Below are positions 16,303 to 24,117 of a DNA stretch of 64,000 nt, in pieces. A program made the translations under genes and the position numbers. Position 1 is the first letter of the stretch. Each line of letters starts with the position of its first letter. Under the pieces are notes generated by a model. That model searched no databases, was not told the DNA's origin, and worked only from the letters and a program-made list of their open reading frames with translations. This DNA comes from Natrinema salaciae (GTDB lineage: Archaea; Halobacteriota; Halobacteria; Halobacteriales; Natrialbaceae), in contig NZ_FOFD01000001.1 of assembly GCF_900110865.1 (NCBI RefSeq), forward strand, positions 310,001 through 374,000. Direction: 5' to 3'.

Positions 16303-17063
16303 GGGCTGGCCAGCAGTTCCTCGCGTCGGTCGGCGGCCGACCGGACGCCGGCTCGAGCCTGTAGCCAGCCGAAACAGCCGGCGACGAGCGCCCAGAGCGC
16401 GGCCTGGCTCAACGCGGTCAGTCCGCGGAACGCGGTCACGAGCTCGGCCGGCATCGCGCCGGGCTCGACGACCGTCGGGGCCGCGATCGCGGTGACCGCG
16501 ACGAGCGCGACGATCGGAACCGCCGCCGTAGCACATCCGAGTGCCCGGCTTCGAGCCGACACGCGCCGGTAGCCGTAAATCGACGCTGCGGCGACGAGCG
16601 CGCCGACGGCCATCAGTCCGACGTAGATCGCGATCCGGATCGTGGGATCGAACGCCTGCTCCGCACCCGGCGTCGTCGGCGGGAGCACCAGCCACGGCGC
16701 GAGCGAGACGCTGAGGAAGCCGGCACCGGCCAGGACGGCGATCTTGCGCCGCCCCCGACCGGGCAGCGCCGGCTCGAGGAAGTAGAACGCGAGCGCGAGG
16801 GCCCCGCCGAGCAGGATGCCCCAGAGGACCCCGCTGCCGACGCTCACGGCAGCGGTCGTCGCTTCGTTCACCGCGTGAGCATGCTCGCCCGCGGCGTGTG
16901 CGTGTTCGCCGGCCTCGTGTGCGTGGGTTCCGTGTTCGGCACCCTCGGCGACGGTTTCCATATACCCGATCAGCGGGTTCGCGACGAGCGCTATGTAGGT
17001 CCCGTAGGCGACGCCGGCGATCGCGCCGGCGAGCACGCCCCGTTCGAGGTAGTCGACGAGCAT
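16299..17063 (-). CDS. cbtA: CbtA-family cobalt transporter subunit
   Basis: A 254-residue membrane protein with about six helices. After the first helix, an extracytoplasmic loop (residues about 42-64) holds a His-rich segment with repeated EHAHAAG-type units, a likely Co2+-collecting site. The conserved LPPTTPG and VEPGAMPAELV blocks match CbtA. It works with CbtB in B12-dependent cobalt import. It follows cbtB after 5 bp and overlaps the downstream ferredoxin gene. ATG 17063 lies directly before the first helix. Confidence 0.88.
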   Translation of the reverse strand: MLVDYLERGVLAGAIAGVAYGTYIALVANPLIGYMETVAEGAEHGTHAHEAGEHAHAAGEHAHAVNEATTAAVSVGSGVLWGILLGGALALAFYFLEPALPGRGRRKIAVLAGAGFLSVSLAPWLVLPPTTPGAEQAFDPTIRIAIYVGLMAVGALVAAASIYGYRRVSARSRALGCATAAVPIVALVAVTAIAAPTVVEPGAMPAELVTAFRGLTALSQAALWALVAGCFGWLQARAGVRSAADRREELLASP

Positions 17064-17068
17064 CGGTA

Positions 17069-17251
17069 TCAGTGACAGACGACGCCGGCCGCGTGCCGGA
17101 AGTTGTGCATCGCGTCGTGAGCGAGGGGCTCCTGAAGGAAGAGCAGCGCGAACGTCATCGCCGCGACGAACGCAAAGACGGCCAGTAGCTGTGCTGTCGT
17201 GAGATCGTCACGTGCGGTCCCGATTCGATCGTGAACGGTTTCGGTCGTCAT
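17069..17251 (-). CDS. cbtB: CbtB cobalt transporter subunit (60 aa)
   Basis: A 60-residue protein with one membrane helix (about 22-44) and the family-defining C-terminus HDAMHNFRHAAGVVCH, whose His and Cys residues bind metal. ATG 17251 is chosen over a TTG 9 nt upstream. CTTTACA about 30-40 nt upstream on the minus strand fits a TATA-like element, giving a nearly leaderless transcript. No cobalamin riboswitch pattern is visible in the short upstream region, so control is probably by protein. Confidence 0.88.
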   Translation of the reverse strand: MTTETVHDRIGTARDDLTTAQLLAVFAFVAAMTFALLFLQEPLAHDAMHNFRHAAGVVCH

Positions 17252-17482
17252 GCAAGTCAACTTTTCCTACTGAAAGTGTGATTGTAAAGCTACCGATCGA
17301 ACGGTGACGGCTCCGAAATCCATCCGTGCCGAACGACCAGCGGAACGGACTCCCGACTGTCACGAACGCCCCGACGAGTGCGCCGAAATGGGGGACGACT
17401 GGCGGATAACGAAATCGTTTTCCTACGGCTACCGTTTGATTCGAGTAACAACGAGAGCCATGAGTATCCAACGACGGTCGCC

Positions 17483-17490
17483 AGGAGGGA
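17483..17490 (+). promoter_or_regulatory. Strong Shine-Dalgarno site fixing the GTG start of mrpE
   Basis: AGGAGGGA ends 6 nt before GTG 17497. The site lies within a 15-codon frame (17460-17507, ATG to TAA) that overlaps the mrpE start, so ribosomes could be handed on by translational coupling. Confidence 0.6.
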
Positions 17491-17496
17491 GACGTC

Positions 17497-18531
17497 GTGG
17501 CGGCTAAACGCCTGCTCGTCCCGCTGTCGGACACGGTGACCGTCCGGCAGACGGTCGGCTACGCCGTCCAGTCCGGGCTCGAGGGGGCCGACTCGCTCGA
17601 ATGCCACCTCGTCGTGGCGCTGCCGTACGACGCCGACGTGCCCGAGAGCGAGCAGTACAGCGAGGACGCTGCTGGATTACTCTCGCGGGCGCGAAACTGG
17701 ATCGAAGAGGACGCCGGCGACGCCGACGTGACGGTGGAAACGGCGACGCTCGGTGCCGACGAGTACCTCTTCGGCCCGCGCGACTACGCCGAAATATTCG
17801 ACACCTACGCCGACGAGCACGGGATCGACCGCGTCGTCCTCGATCCCGAGTACCAGCCCGGCGTCACCGCCCAGCTGCTCCAGCCGCTCGAGCGCGAACT
17901 CGAGCGCATCGGGCTCGCCTACGACGAGGCGCCGGTCGAGCGGTCGGCTCGCCGCGGACGCCTCACCGGCGGGACCGAGGATTTCGATCGCCTGTTCGCG
18001 ACCTTCATGATCTCCTACGGCTTCTATCTCGTGCTCGGCGATCCGACCTACTGGTTCGATCTCGTCACCGGCGCGGCGGTCGCCGGCATCGCCGCCGTCT
18101 CGCTCGCACAGGTGACGTTCACCGTCCCGCTCGACCGCGTTCAGTCACCGATCCGGGTCGTTCGATTCATCGTCTACGTCCCGTACCTGCTCTGGGAGAT
18201 CGTCAAGGCCAACATCGCCGTCTCGGCCGTGATCCTCCGGCCGTCGATGCCGATCGAACCCACGCTGACGCGGGTCAACTCCCGCGTCAGGAGCGGGCTA
18301 CCGCTGACCGCGCTGGCCAACAGCATCACGCTCACGCCGGGGACGCTGACCGTCCGGGCGAACAACCAGCAGCTGCTCGTCCACACGCTGATCCCCGCCG
18401 CCCGCGAGGACCTCTTCGACGGCGGGCTCGAGCGGGGGATCCGCTTCGTCTTCTACGGCCGCGACTCGGCGGCGATCCCCTCGCCGCGCGAACGCGACGA
18501 CGCCGAAATCGTCGGAGGTGACGAGCTGTGA
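17497..18531 (+). CDS. mrpE: Universal-stress-domain/MrpE fusion, Na+/H+ antiporter subunit E
   Basis: A 344-residue fusion. Residues 1-145 resemble a universal stress protein alpha/beta domain (AAKRLLVPLSDTVTVRQTV start; VVLDPEYQPG). Residues about 165-325 are a complete MrpE: two to three membrane helices, then IVKANIAVSAVILRPS and TPGTLTV, the family signature. Most bacterial MrpE are about 160 residues, so the N-terminal half is an added soluble domain that may bind nucleotide and regulate the antiporter (inference). GTG 17497 with a strong SD site is the start. First gene of a nine-gene operon; its stop overlaps mrpF. Confidence 0.88.
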   Translation: MAAKRLLVPLSDTVTVRQTVGYAVQSGLEGADSLECHLVVALPYDADVPESEQYSEDAAGLLSRARNWIEEDAGDADVTVETATLGADEYLFGPRDYAEIFDTYADEHGIDRVVLDPEYQPGVTAQLLQPLERELERIGLAYDEAPVERSARRGRLTGGTEDFDRLFATFMISYGFYLVLGDPTYWFDLVTGAAVAGIAAVSLAQVTFTVPLDRVQSPIRVVRFIVYVPYLLWEIVKANIAVSAVILRPSMPIEPTLTRVNSRVRSGLPLTALANSITLTPGTLTVRANNQQLLVHTLIPAAREDLFDGGLERGIRFVFYGRDSAAIPSPRERDDAEIVGGDEL

Positions 18532-18809
18532 TACCGGCGTCCCTCGACGAGCTCTTCCTCGCCGCGGCCGTACTGTTCGTCGTGCTGGCGGTCGCGTTGT
18601 TCTATCGCGCCGTCGTCGGGCCGACGACGCAGGATCGGCTGTTAGCCGTGAACGTTCTCGGGACGAACACGGTCGTCATCCTCGCGCTGTTAGCTGCGGG
18701 GCTCGACCAGGCGTGGTTCCTCGACGTGGCGCTGATCTACGCCCTGCTGAACTTCCTGATGTCGATCGCCATCTCGAAGTTCACCGTCGAACGGGGTGGG
18801 GTGCTGTGA
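18528..18809 (+). CDS. mrpF: Na+/H+ antiporter subunit F
   Basis: A 93-residue protein with three membrane helices and the MrpF core YRAVVGPTTQDRLLAVN followed by FLDVALIYALLNF. Small subunit of the multi-protein Mrp complex that swaps Na+ for H+ across the membrane. GTG 18528 overlaps the mrpE stop (GTGA) and is preceded by GGAGGTGA. Confidence 0.9.
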   Translation: MIPASLDELFLAAAVLFVVLAVALFYRAVVGPTTQDRLLAVNVLGTNTVVILALLAAGLDQAWFLDVALIYALLNFLMSIAISKFTVERGGVL

Positions 18810-19171
18810 TCGAGGCCGCCCGGTTCTGGGCGATCGTCGTCCTGCTGGGACTTGGCGTGTTCTTCACGTTCGTCTCGACGGTCGGCGTCATCCGCCTCCC
18901 GGACATCTACGCGCGGGCCCACACCGCCTCGCAGGCGGACACGCTCGGCGCGGGCTTCGCACTCGCCGGCGTCGCAGTGGCGTTCGGCTGGAAACAGGGG
19001 GCGATCTACACCGTCCTCCTGTTGTTCTTCATCTTCATCACGAACCCGACGGCGGCCCACGCGATCGCCCGCTCGGCCGCGGAGACGGGCGTCGAACCGA
19101 TCCTCGCCGAAGAGGACACGGACGCGGACGAAACCGACGCACCCACCGAAACGGACGGTGAGCTGACATGA
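18806..19171 (+). CDS. mrpG: Na+/H+ antiporter subunit G
   Basis: A 121-residue protein with three helices and the MrpG signature VGVIRLPDIYARAHTASQADTLG. The C-terminal 20 residues are acidic and cytoplasmic (repeated DTDADET-type sequence). GTG 18806 overlaps the mrpF stop by 4 bp; an ATG-only search misses this start. Confidence 0.9.
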   Translation: MIEAARFWAIVVLLGLGVFFTFVSTVGVIRLPDIYARAHTASQADTLGAGFALAGVAVAFGWKQGAIYTVLLLFFIFITNPTAAHAIARSAAETGVEPILAEEDTDADETDAPTETDGELT

Positions 19172-19707
19172 GCCTGTTCGCCTACACGCTCGCGGTCTTC
19201 ATCCTCGCGACGGCCGTCGCGACGGCGCTGTTCCGCGACATCCTGTCGGTGATCATCGTCTTCGGGGCGTACAGCCTCGGCATGGCGATCCTCTACACGT
19301 TCCTGCTGGCCCCCGACGTGGCGATGACCGAGGCCGCGATCGGTGCCGGCGTCACGACGCTCCTGCTGTTGCTGACGATCGCCCGCACGACGCGACCGTC
19401 GACCGACCGGCTCAGAGAACGGATTCACGTCCCGGGAGTCGTCGTCGTCGGTGCGTTCGTGCTCCTGCTCTGTACCGCTGTCCTGCCCGAGATGTACGCA
19501 GTCGGCGGGACGAATACGCCGGTCTGGTCGAATCCCGAGGTGACTCAACACTACATCCAGGAGACGTACCATCAGACGAAGGTCCAGAACGCTGTTACGT
19601 CCGTGCTCGCCGCCTACCGTGGGTTCGACACCTTCGGCGAGGCGGTCGTCGTCTTCGCCGCTGGCGTCGCGACGCTCGTCGTCCTGAAACGCGAGGTGTT
19701 CGCCTAA
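19168..19707 (+). CDS. Mrp antiporter subunit with DUF4040 domain (MbhD/MrpA C-terminal equivalent)
   Basis: A 179-residue membrane protein with five to six helices. The first part carries the DUF4040 pattern (LFRDILSVIIVFGAYSLGMAILY, then LAPDVAMTEAAIGAG), which in bacteria is the C-terminal part of MrpA. The second part, from about residue 90, resembles the MbhE-like segment. Splitting MrpA into separate chains is usual in archaea. ATG 19168 overlaps the mrpG stop (ATGA). Confidence 0.85.
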   Translation: MSLFAYTLAVFILATAVATALFRDILSVIIVFGAYSLGMAILYTFLLAPDVAMTEAAIGAGVTTLLLLLTIARTTRPSTDRLRERIHVPGVVVVGAFVLLLCTAVLPEMYAVGGTNTPVWSNPEVTQHYIQETYHQTKVQNAVTSVLAAYRGFDTFGEAVVVFAAGVATLVVLKREVFA

Positions 19708-20225
19708 TGTCCGGCTCCGTCGACGATACCTACACCGAGAGTCAGGTGATCATGACCGCCGTCAAGATCATCGCACCGTTTACGCTCACCTACGGACTGT
19801 TCATGACCTTCCACGGGGGCGACGCCCCCGGTGGCGGCTTTCAGGGCGGAACCATCGTCGGGGTTACGGTCCTCATGCTCGCCTTCGCCTTCGGCATCGA
19901 ACCGACCCGACAGTGGCTCCGGAACTCCTTCCTCGTCGGCATCGTCACCGGCGGCGTCGTCATCTTCGGGGCTATCGGCCTCGCGATGGTCGCCCTCGGC
20001 GGGGGGTTCCTCGAGTTCACGATGCTCAAAGAGGCCTTCCACATCAAGCCCAAATGGGGACTCGAGGCCGTCGAGATCGGCGGTATTTCCCTGATCGTCA
20101 CGGGAACCATCATCAGCCTCTTCTTCACGATGGCAGCAGGCTTCTCGCCCGAGCGGCCCAGCGGAACCGGTGGCCGCGAGGAGCGCGGTGAATCGGGCGA
20201 TCGGGAGGTGAGCGACGATGATTGA
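19707..20225 (+). CDS. mrpB: Na+/H+ antiporter subunit B (MnhB)
   Basis: A 172-residue protein with four helices and the MnhB hallmark GLFMTFHGGDAPGGGFQGG (about 31-49). The C-terminus is a charged cytoplasmic tail of about 25 residues. The start shares a base with the previous stop (TAATG), a tight translational coupling. Confidence 0.9.
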   Translation: MSGSVDDTYTESQVIMTAVKIIAPFTLTYGLFMTFHGGDAPGGGFQGGTIVGVTVLMLAFAFGIEPTRQWLRNSFLVGIVTGGVVIFGAIGLAMVALGGGFLEFTMLKEAFHIKPKWGLEAVEIGGISLIVTGTIISLFFTMAAGFSPERPSGTGGREERGESGDREVSDDD

Positions 20226-20595
20226 GTATCTGTTCAGCCACTACACGTACGTGCTGATGTTCGTCCTGCTGGGTACCGGGATCTACATGGTGATCGCCAG
20301 CGAGAACCTCGTGAAGAAGCTGATCGGCGTGAACCTCTTCCAGACTGCCATCTTCCTGTTTTTCATCTCGATGGCCTACATCGACGACGAGGGTGCATCG
20401 GCACCGATCGTCCCCGCGACGAAGGACCCCGGCGAACTCATGGTCGCGAGCCCGCTGCCCCAGGTCATCGTGCTGACCGCCATCGTCGTCGGCATCGCCC
20501 TGACGGCGGTCGGACTGGCGCTGATCATCCGCATCTACGCGGAGTACGGGACGCTCCGCGAGGACACGCTCAGGGAGGTGCGGGCCGATGAGTAG
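20218..20595 (+). CDS. mrpC: Na+/H+ antiporter subunit C (NuoK-like)
   Basis: A 125-residue protein with three membrane helices, homologous to complex I subunit NuoK (GTGIYMVIASENLVKKLIGVNLFQTA; then PLPQVIVLTAIVVGIALTAVG). A membrane Glu in the SENL segment matches a residue used in proton transfer. It overlaps mrpB by 8 bp and the next gene by 8 bp. Confidence 0.9.
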   Translation: MIEYLFSHYTYVLMFVLLGTGIYMVIASENLVKKLIGVNLFQTAIFLFFISMAYIDDEGASAPIVPATKDPGELMVASPLPQVIVLTAIVVGIALTAVGLALIIRIYAEYGTLREDTLREVRADE

Positions 20596-22183
20596 TGTCG
20601 ACCTGCTGTTGCCGCTGTTGATCGTTGCGCCGATCCTCGCGGCGACGCTCCCGATCGCGCTGGGCCTGTGGTTCGACCGGACCGGCTGGTCCGTCGCCGC
20701 GCTCACGACGCTCGGCCTGCTCGGCGCGGCCCTCGCCCTCGCACGCGCCGTTTACACCGGTGGAGAGGAGGTAACTCACCGGCTCGGCGGCTACGATCCC
20801 GAGTACGGGATCCAGCTCGTCGCCGACGAGTTTTCGATGCTGATCGTCCTGCTCGTGACCGCCGTCGCCGCCGGCGTCCTCGCCTACACCCGGCGGGGCG
20901 GCCCGCGCGGGAACACGTTCTACACCACCTACCTGCTGCTGGTCGGCGGCCTGCTCGGCATCTCGCTGACCGGCGACGTCTTCAACCTCTTCGTCTTCCT
21001 CGAGATCACGAGCCTGGCGACCTACGCGCTGGTCGCCAGCGGCGACGGCCCCGAGGCGGCCGTCGCCTCCCTGAAGTACCTGATCCTGGGGACCGTCGCC
21101 GCGTCGATGTACCTCATCGGCGTCGCCTTCGTCTTCATGGCGACCGGGACGCTCAACATGCTCGAGCTCGCGGCGGCGATTCCGGACGCGGAACGCCAGG
21201 TCCTGATCCACACCGGCTTCGCGTTCATGGTCGTCGGCTTCGCCGTCAAGGTCGCCCAGTGGCCGCTCCACACCTGGCAGCCGAGCGCCTACCAGCAGGC
21301 CCCCGACGGCGTGACGCCCCTGATCGCGGCGCTCGTCTCGACCGCCTCCGCGTACGCCTTCGGCCGCCTGATCGTCACCGTCTTCGAAGTCGACTACCTC
21401 GCAGCCGTGCCGAACGCGGCCGCGATCGTTCTCACGATCGGCTGCGTGAGCGTCCTCGCGGGCACGGTGCTCGCCGTCATCCAGACCGAAGTCAAACGGA
21501 TGCTCGCGTACTCGTCGGTCTCCCAGTTTGGGCTAGTGATTGCCGCCTACGGGGTCGTCATCGCCGGCAGCTCCGAGACGGCGCTGATCGGTGCCGCGAT
21601 CCACCTCGTCGGCCACGGCCTGCTGAAAGCCGGTCTCTTCCTCGGCGTCGGGCTCGTGGCGGCGAGTTACGGTGCCCGGACCGTCGACGAGTACGCCGGC
21701 CTCGCCAAGCGGCGACCGATCGCCGCCGGTGCCATCGCCGTCCTCTTGCTGGCGCTGGTCGGCGTCCCGCCGGGTGTCGGCTTCGTCGGCAAGTGGTACA
21801 TCGCCCTCGGTGCCGTCGAATCCCAGCTCTGGCCGGTCGCTGCCGTGATCTTCCTCAGTACCATGCTCACCCTCGCCTACGTCGCCCGCCTGCTCGAGAA
21901 GATGTACTTCACGCCGCCGACGGCGGCCGAACGACCCCGCGCGCCGGGCGCGGTGGCGACGGACGGCGGCGACGCTGACTCCGACGAGTCCACCGCCGCT
22001 GCGCCCGAGTTCGGCGGTCCCGACGCCGCCGCAGCCATCCACGGGACGGACGCCCGCGACGCCGTCTCGACCGGGATGGTCGCCATCGTCGTCGTCGCCG
22101 CGCTCGGTGCCGTCGCCCTCGGCTTCGCCGGCGGCGCGATCGCCGACTTGCTCTGGCCGTTCCTGACGGAGGTGTTCAACTGA
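20588..22183 (+). CDS. mrpD: Proton-conducting antiporter subunit D (NuoN/M-like)
   Basis: A 531-residue protein of about 14 helices. The channel signature includes FLEITSLATYALVASG (Glu in helix 5), a KVAQWPLHTWQPSAYQQAP block (Lys in helix 7) and VIQTEVKRMLAYSSVSQFG (helix 10/11). Near the C-terminus, residues about 446-485, lies an acidic Ala/Asp/Glu-rich cytoplasmic linker before the last helix, absent from typical bacterial MrpD. It forms the ion path with the next two subunits. Confidence 0.88.
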   Translation: MSSVDLLLPLLIVAPILAATLPIALGLWFDRTGWSVAALTTLGLLGAALALARAVYTGGEEVTHRLGGYDPEYGIQLVADEFSMLIVLLVTAVAAGVLAYTRRGGPRGNTFYTTYLLLVGGLLGISLTGDVFNLFVFLEITSLATYALVASGDGPEAAVASLKYLILGTVAASMYLIGVAFVFMATGTLNMLELAAAIPDAERQVLIHTGFAFMVVGFAVKVAQWPLHTWQPSAYQQAPDGVTPLIAALVSTASAYAFGRLIVTVFEVDYLAAVPNAAAIVLTIGCVSVLAGTVLAVIQTEVKRMLAYSSVSQFGLVIAAYGVVIAGSSETALIGAAIHLVGHGLLKAGLFLGVGLVAASYGARTVDEYAGLAKRRPIAAGAIAVLLLALVGVPPGVGFVGKWYIALGAVESQLWPVAAVIFLSTMLTLAYVARLLEKMYFTPPTAAERPRAPGAVATDGGDADSDESTAAAPEFGGPDAAAAIHGTDARDAVSTGMVAIVVVAALGAVALGFAGGAIADLLWPFLTEVFN

Positions 22184-24117
22184 TGGTCGCAGATATCCGC
22201 CCGCTCGCCGCCGTGTTGGTGTCGGCGGTCGCCATCGTCCTGATCGTCGCGTCGCATCGCCGGCCGAACCTCCGCGAGGGCTGGTCCGTGCTGGCCGCCC
22301 TCGCGAAGTTCGGCATTATCGTCAGTATGCTTCCCGCGGTCATGTCCGGCACCGTCTTCCGGTGGAGCCTCGCCGATTCGACGGGGATTCAGTTCCTCGA
22401 GGGGATCGACTTCGCCCTGCGCGCCGATCCGCTGGGGATCTTCTTCGCGTTACTCGCGAGTTTCCTCTGGATCTTTACGTCGTTTTACGCGACGGGGTAC
22501 ATGCGCGGGCTCGACGAGCACGCCCAGACGCGCTTTTTCGCCGCGTTCGCGGCCAGCCTCTCGACCGCCGTCGGGATCGCCTTCGCCGCGAACCTGGTGA
22601 CGATCTTCGTCTTCTACGAACTCCTGTCGCTGGTCACCTACCCGCTGGTCGCCCACAACGAGGACGACGAGGCCCGCATCGCCGGCCGGAAGTACCTCAC
22701 GTACACGTTCTTCGGCGGCGGCGTCTTCCTGCTCGCCGGAACGGTCATGATCTACTGGCTGACCGGGCTGGTCGCCGACGGGCCGACCCTCGCCTTCGAG
22801 GCAGGGGGGATGGAGGCGCTGGCGGCGGCCGCACAGGTCGAGCCAGTCTACGCACAGGCCGCCTTCTTCCTGCTGATCGCCGGCTTCGGCGTCAAGGCCG
22901 CGCTGATGCCGCTTCACTCCTGGCTCGCCGACGCGATGGTCGCGCCGACCCCCGTCTCCGGGCTGCTCCACGCCGTGGCGGTCGTCAAGTCCGGCGCGTT
23001 CGGCATCGCGCGCGTCATCCTCGAGGTCTACGGCCCCGGCCTGATCCACGACCTGCCGCTCGACGTCCCGGGAATCGGCGAGGTCGGACTGAACATCCCC
23101 GTCGCGATCGTCGCCGCGTTCACGCTGACCGCGGCGAGCATCATCGCGATGCGGAAAGACCACCTCAAGCGGCGGCTGGCGTACTCGACGACGGCACAGC
23201 TGTCCTACATCGTGCTCGGGCTCTCGATGCTGCATCCGTACGCGATGGTCGGGGCGCTGTTCCACATCCCCGCCCACGCGTTCGCGAAACTCACGCTGTT
23301 CTTCTGTGCGGGCGCGATCCACGTCGAGACCCACACCGACTACATCAGCGAGATGGCCGGGATCGGCAAGCGGATGCCGCTGACGATGACCGCCTTTACC
23401 GTCGGTGCGGCCGGTATGGCCGGTCTCCCGCCGATCGCCGGCTTCGTCAGCAAGTTCTACATGCTCATCGGAGCCGGTTCCATGGGCGGCGAGTACTGGC
23501 TGTTCGCCGGCGCACTGCTCCTGTCGGCCGTCCTCAACGTCGCCTACTTCTGGCCGATCGTCTACACCGCCTTCTTCGAGAGCGAGGATCGACACGACGC
23601 CAAACCGCTGCTCGAGTTCCCGCGGGGCGGCGTGCTCCAGTCGTACGGGGCCGACGAGGAGTCGGTCGCCGCCGACGGCGGGGAGCCGACCGACGCCGAG
23701 GACGCGGGAGCCACAGCTAACGCCGAGACCGCCGAGAACGCGGCGGACGAGGCGGACGAGTTCGAGTACGCCGTCGACCGCAATCCCAGCGATCACACGG
23801 CTTCGGACGATGCCGGGAACGAGGGGACGGGGACGACGGTCGACGCCGTCGACCACCACGGCGACCACGACGACCACCTCACCGGTGGGCCGCCGGCCGC
23901 CGGCTGGCAGCGCCGCTCGCCGTTGACCGAGAGTACGTGGCTCATGCTCGTGCCGATCGCCGTGATCGCCACCGGTGCGGTCGTCCTCGGCGTTGGCCCC
24001 GACTACGCCGTCTTCCTCGAGCTGGCGACCCGGATCGTCGAGGGCGTCTTCGGAGTGCCGTTCGAGGAATTCGGTGAGATTCCGTTCGAGGAACTCGTGA
24101 CGGAGGTGAACGAATAA
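22183..24117 (+). CDS. Proton-conducting antiporter subunit (MrpD/NuoL-like), second copy
   Basis: A 644-residue protein with about 14 helices. VFYELLSLVTYPLVAH (helix 5 Glu), GVKAALMPLHSWLADAMVAPTPVSG (helix 7 Lys) and MRKDHLKRRLAYSTTAQLSY mark the antiporter channel. Residues about 480-570 form a 90-residue, extremely acidic, His-containing loop (HHGDHDDH) before the last helix. The loop is likely cytoplasmic and could sense cations (inference). The start overlaps the previous stop (TGATG). Confidence 0.88.
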   Translation: MVADIRPLAAVLVSAVAIVLIVASHRRPNLREGWSVLAALAKFGIIVSMLPAVMSGTVFRWSLADSTGIQFLEGIDFALRADPLGIFFALLASFLWIFTSFYATGYMRGLDEHAQTRFFAAFAASLSTAVGIAFAANLVTIFVFYELLSLVTYPLVAHNEDDEARIAGRKYLTYTFFGGGVFLLAGTVMIYWLTGLVADGPTLAFEAGGMEALAAAAQVEPVYAQAAFFLLIAGFGVKAALMPLHSWLADAMVAPTPVSGLLHAVAVVKSGAFGIARVILEVYGPGLIHDLPLDVPGIGEVGLNIPVAIVAAFTLTAASIIAMRKDHLKRRLAYSTTAQLSYIVLGLSMLHPYAMVGALFHIPAHAFAKLTLFFCAGAIHVETHTDYISEMAGIGKRMPLTMTAFTVGAAGMAGLPPIAGFVSKFYMLIGAGSMGGEYWLFAGALLLSAVLNVAYFWPIVYTAFFESEDRHDAKPLLEFPRGGVLQSYGADEESVAADGGEPTDAEDAGATANAETAENAADEADEFEYAVDRNPSDHTASDDAGNEGTGTTVDAVDHHGDHDDHLTGGPPAAGWQRRSPLTESTWLMLVPIAVIATGAVVLGVGPDYAVFLELATRIVEGVFGVPFEEFGEIPFEELVTEVNE

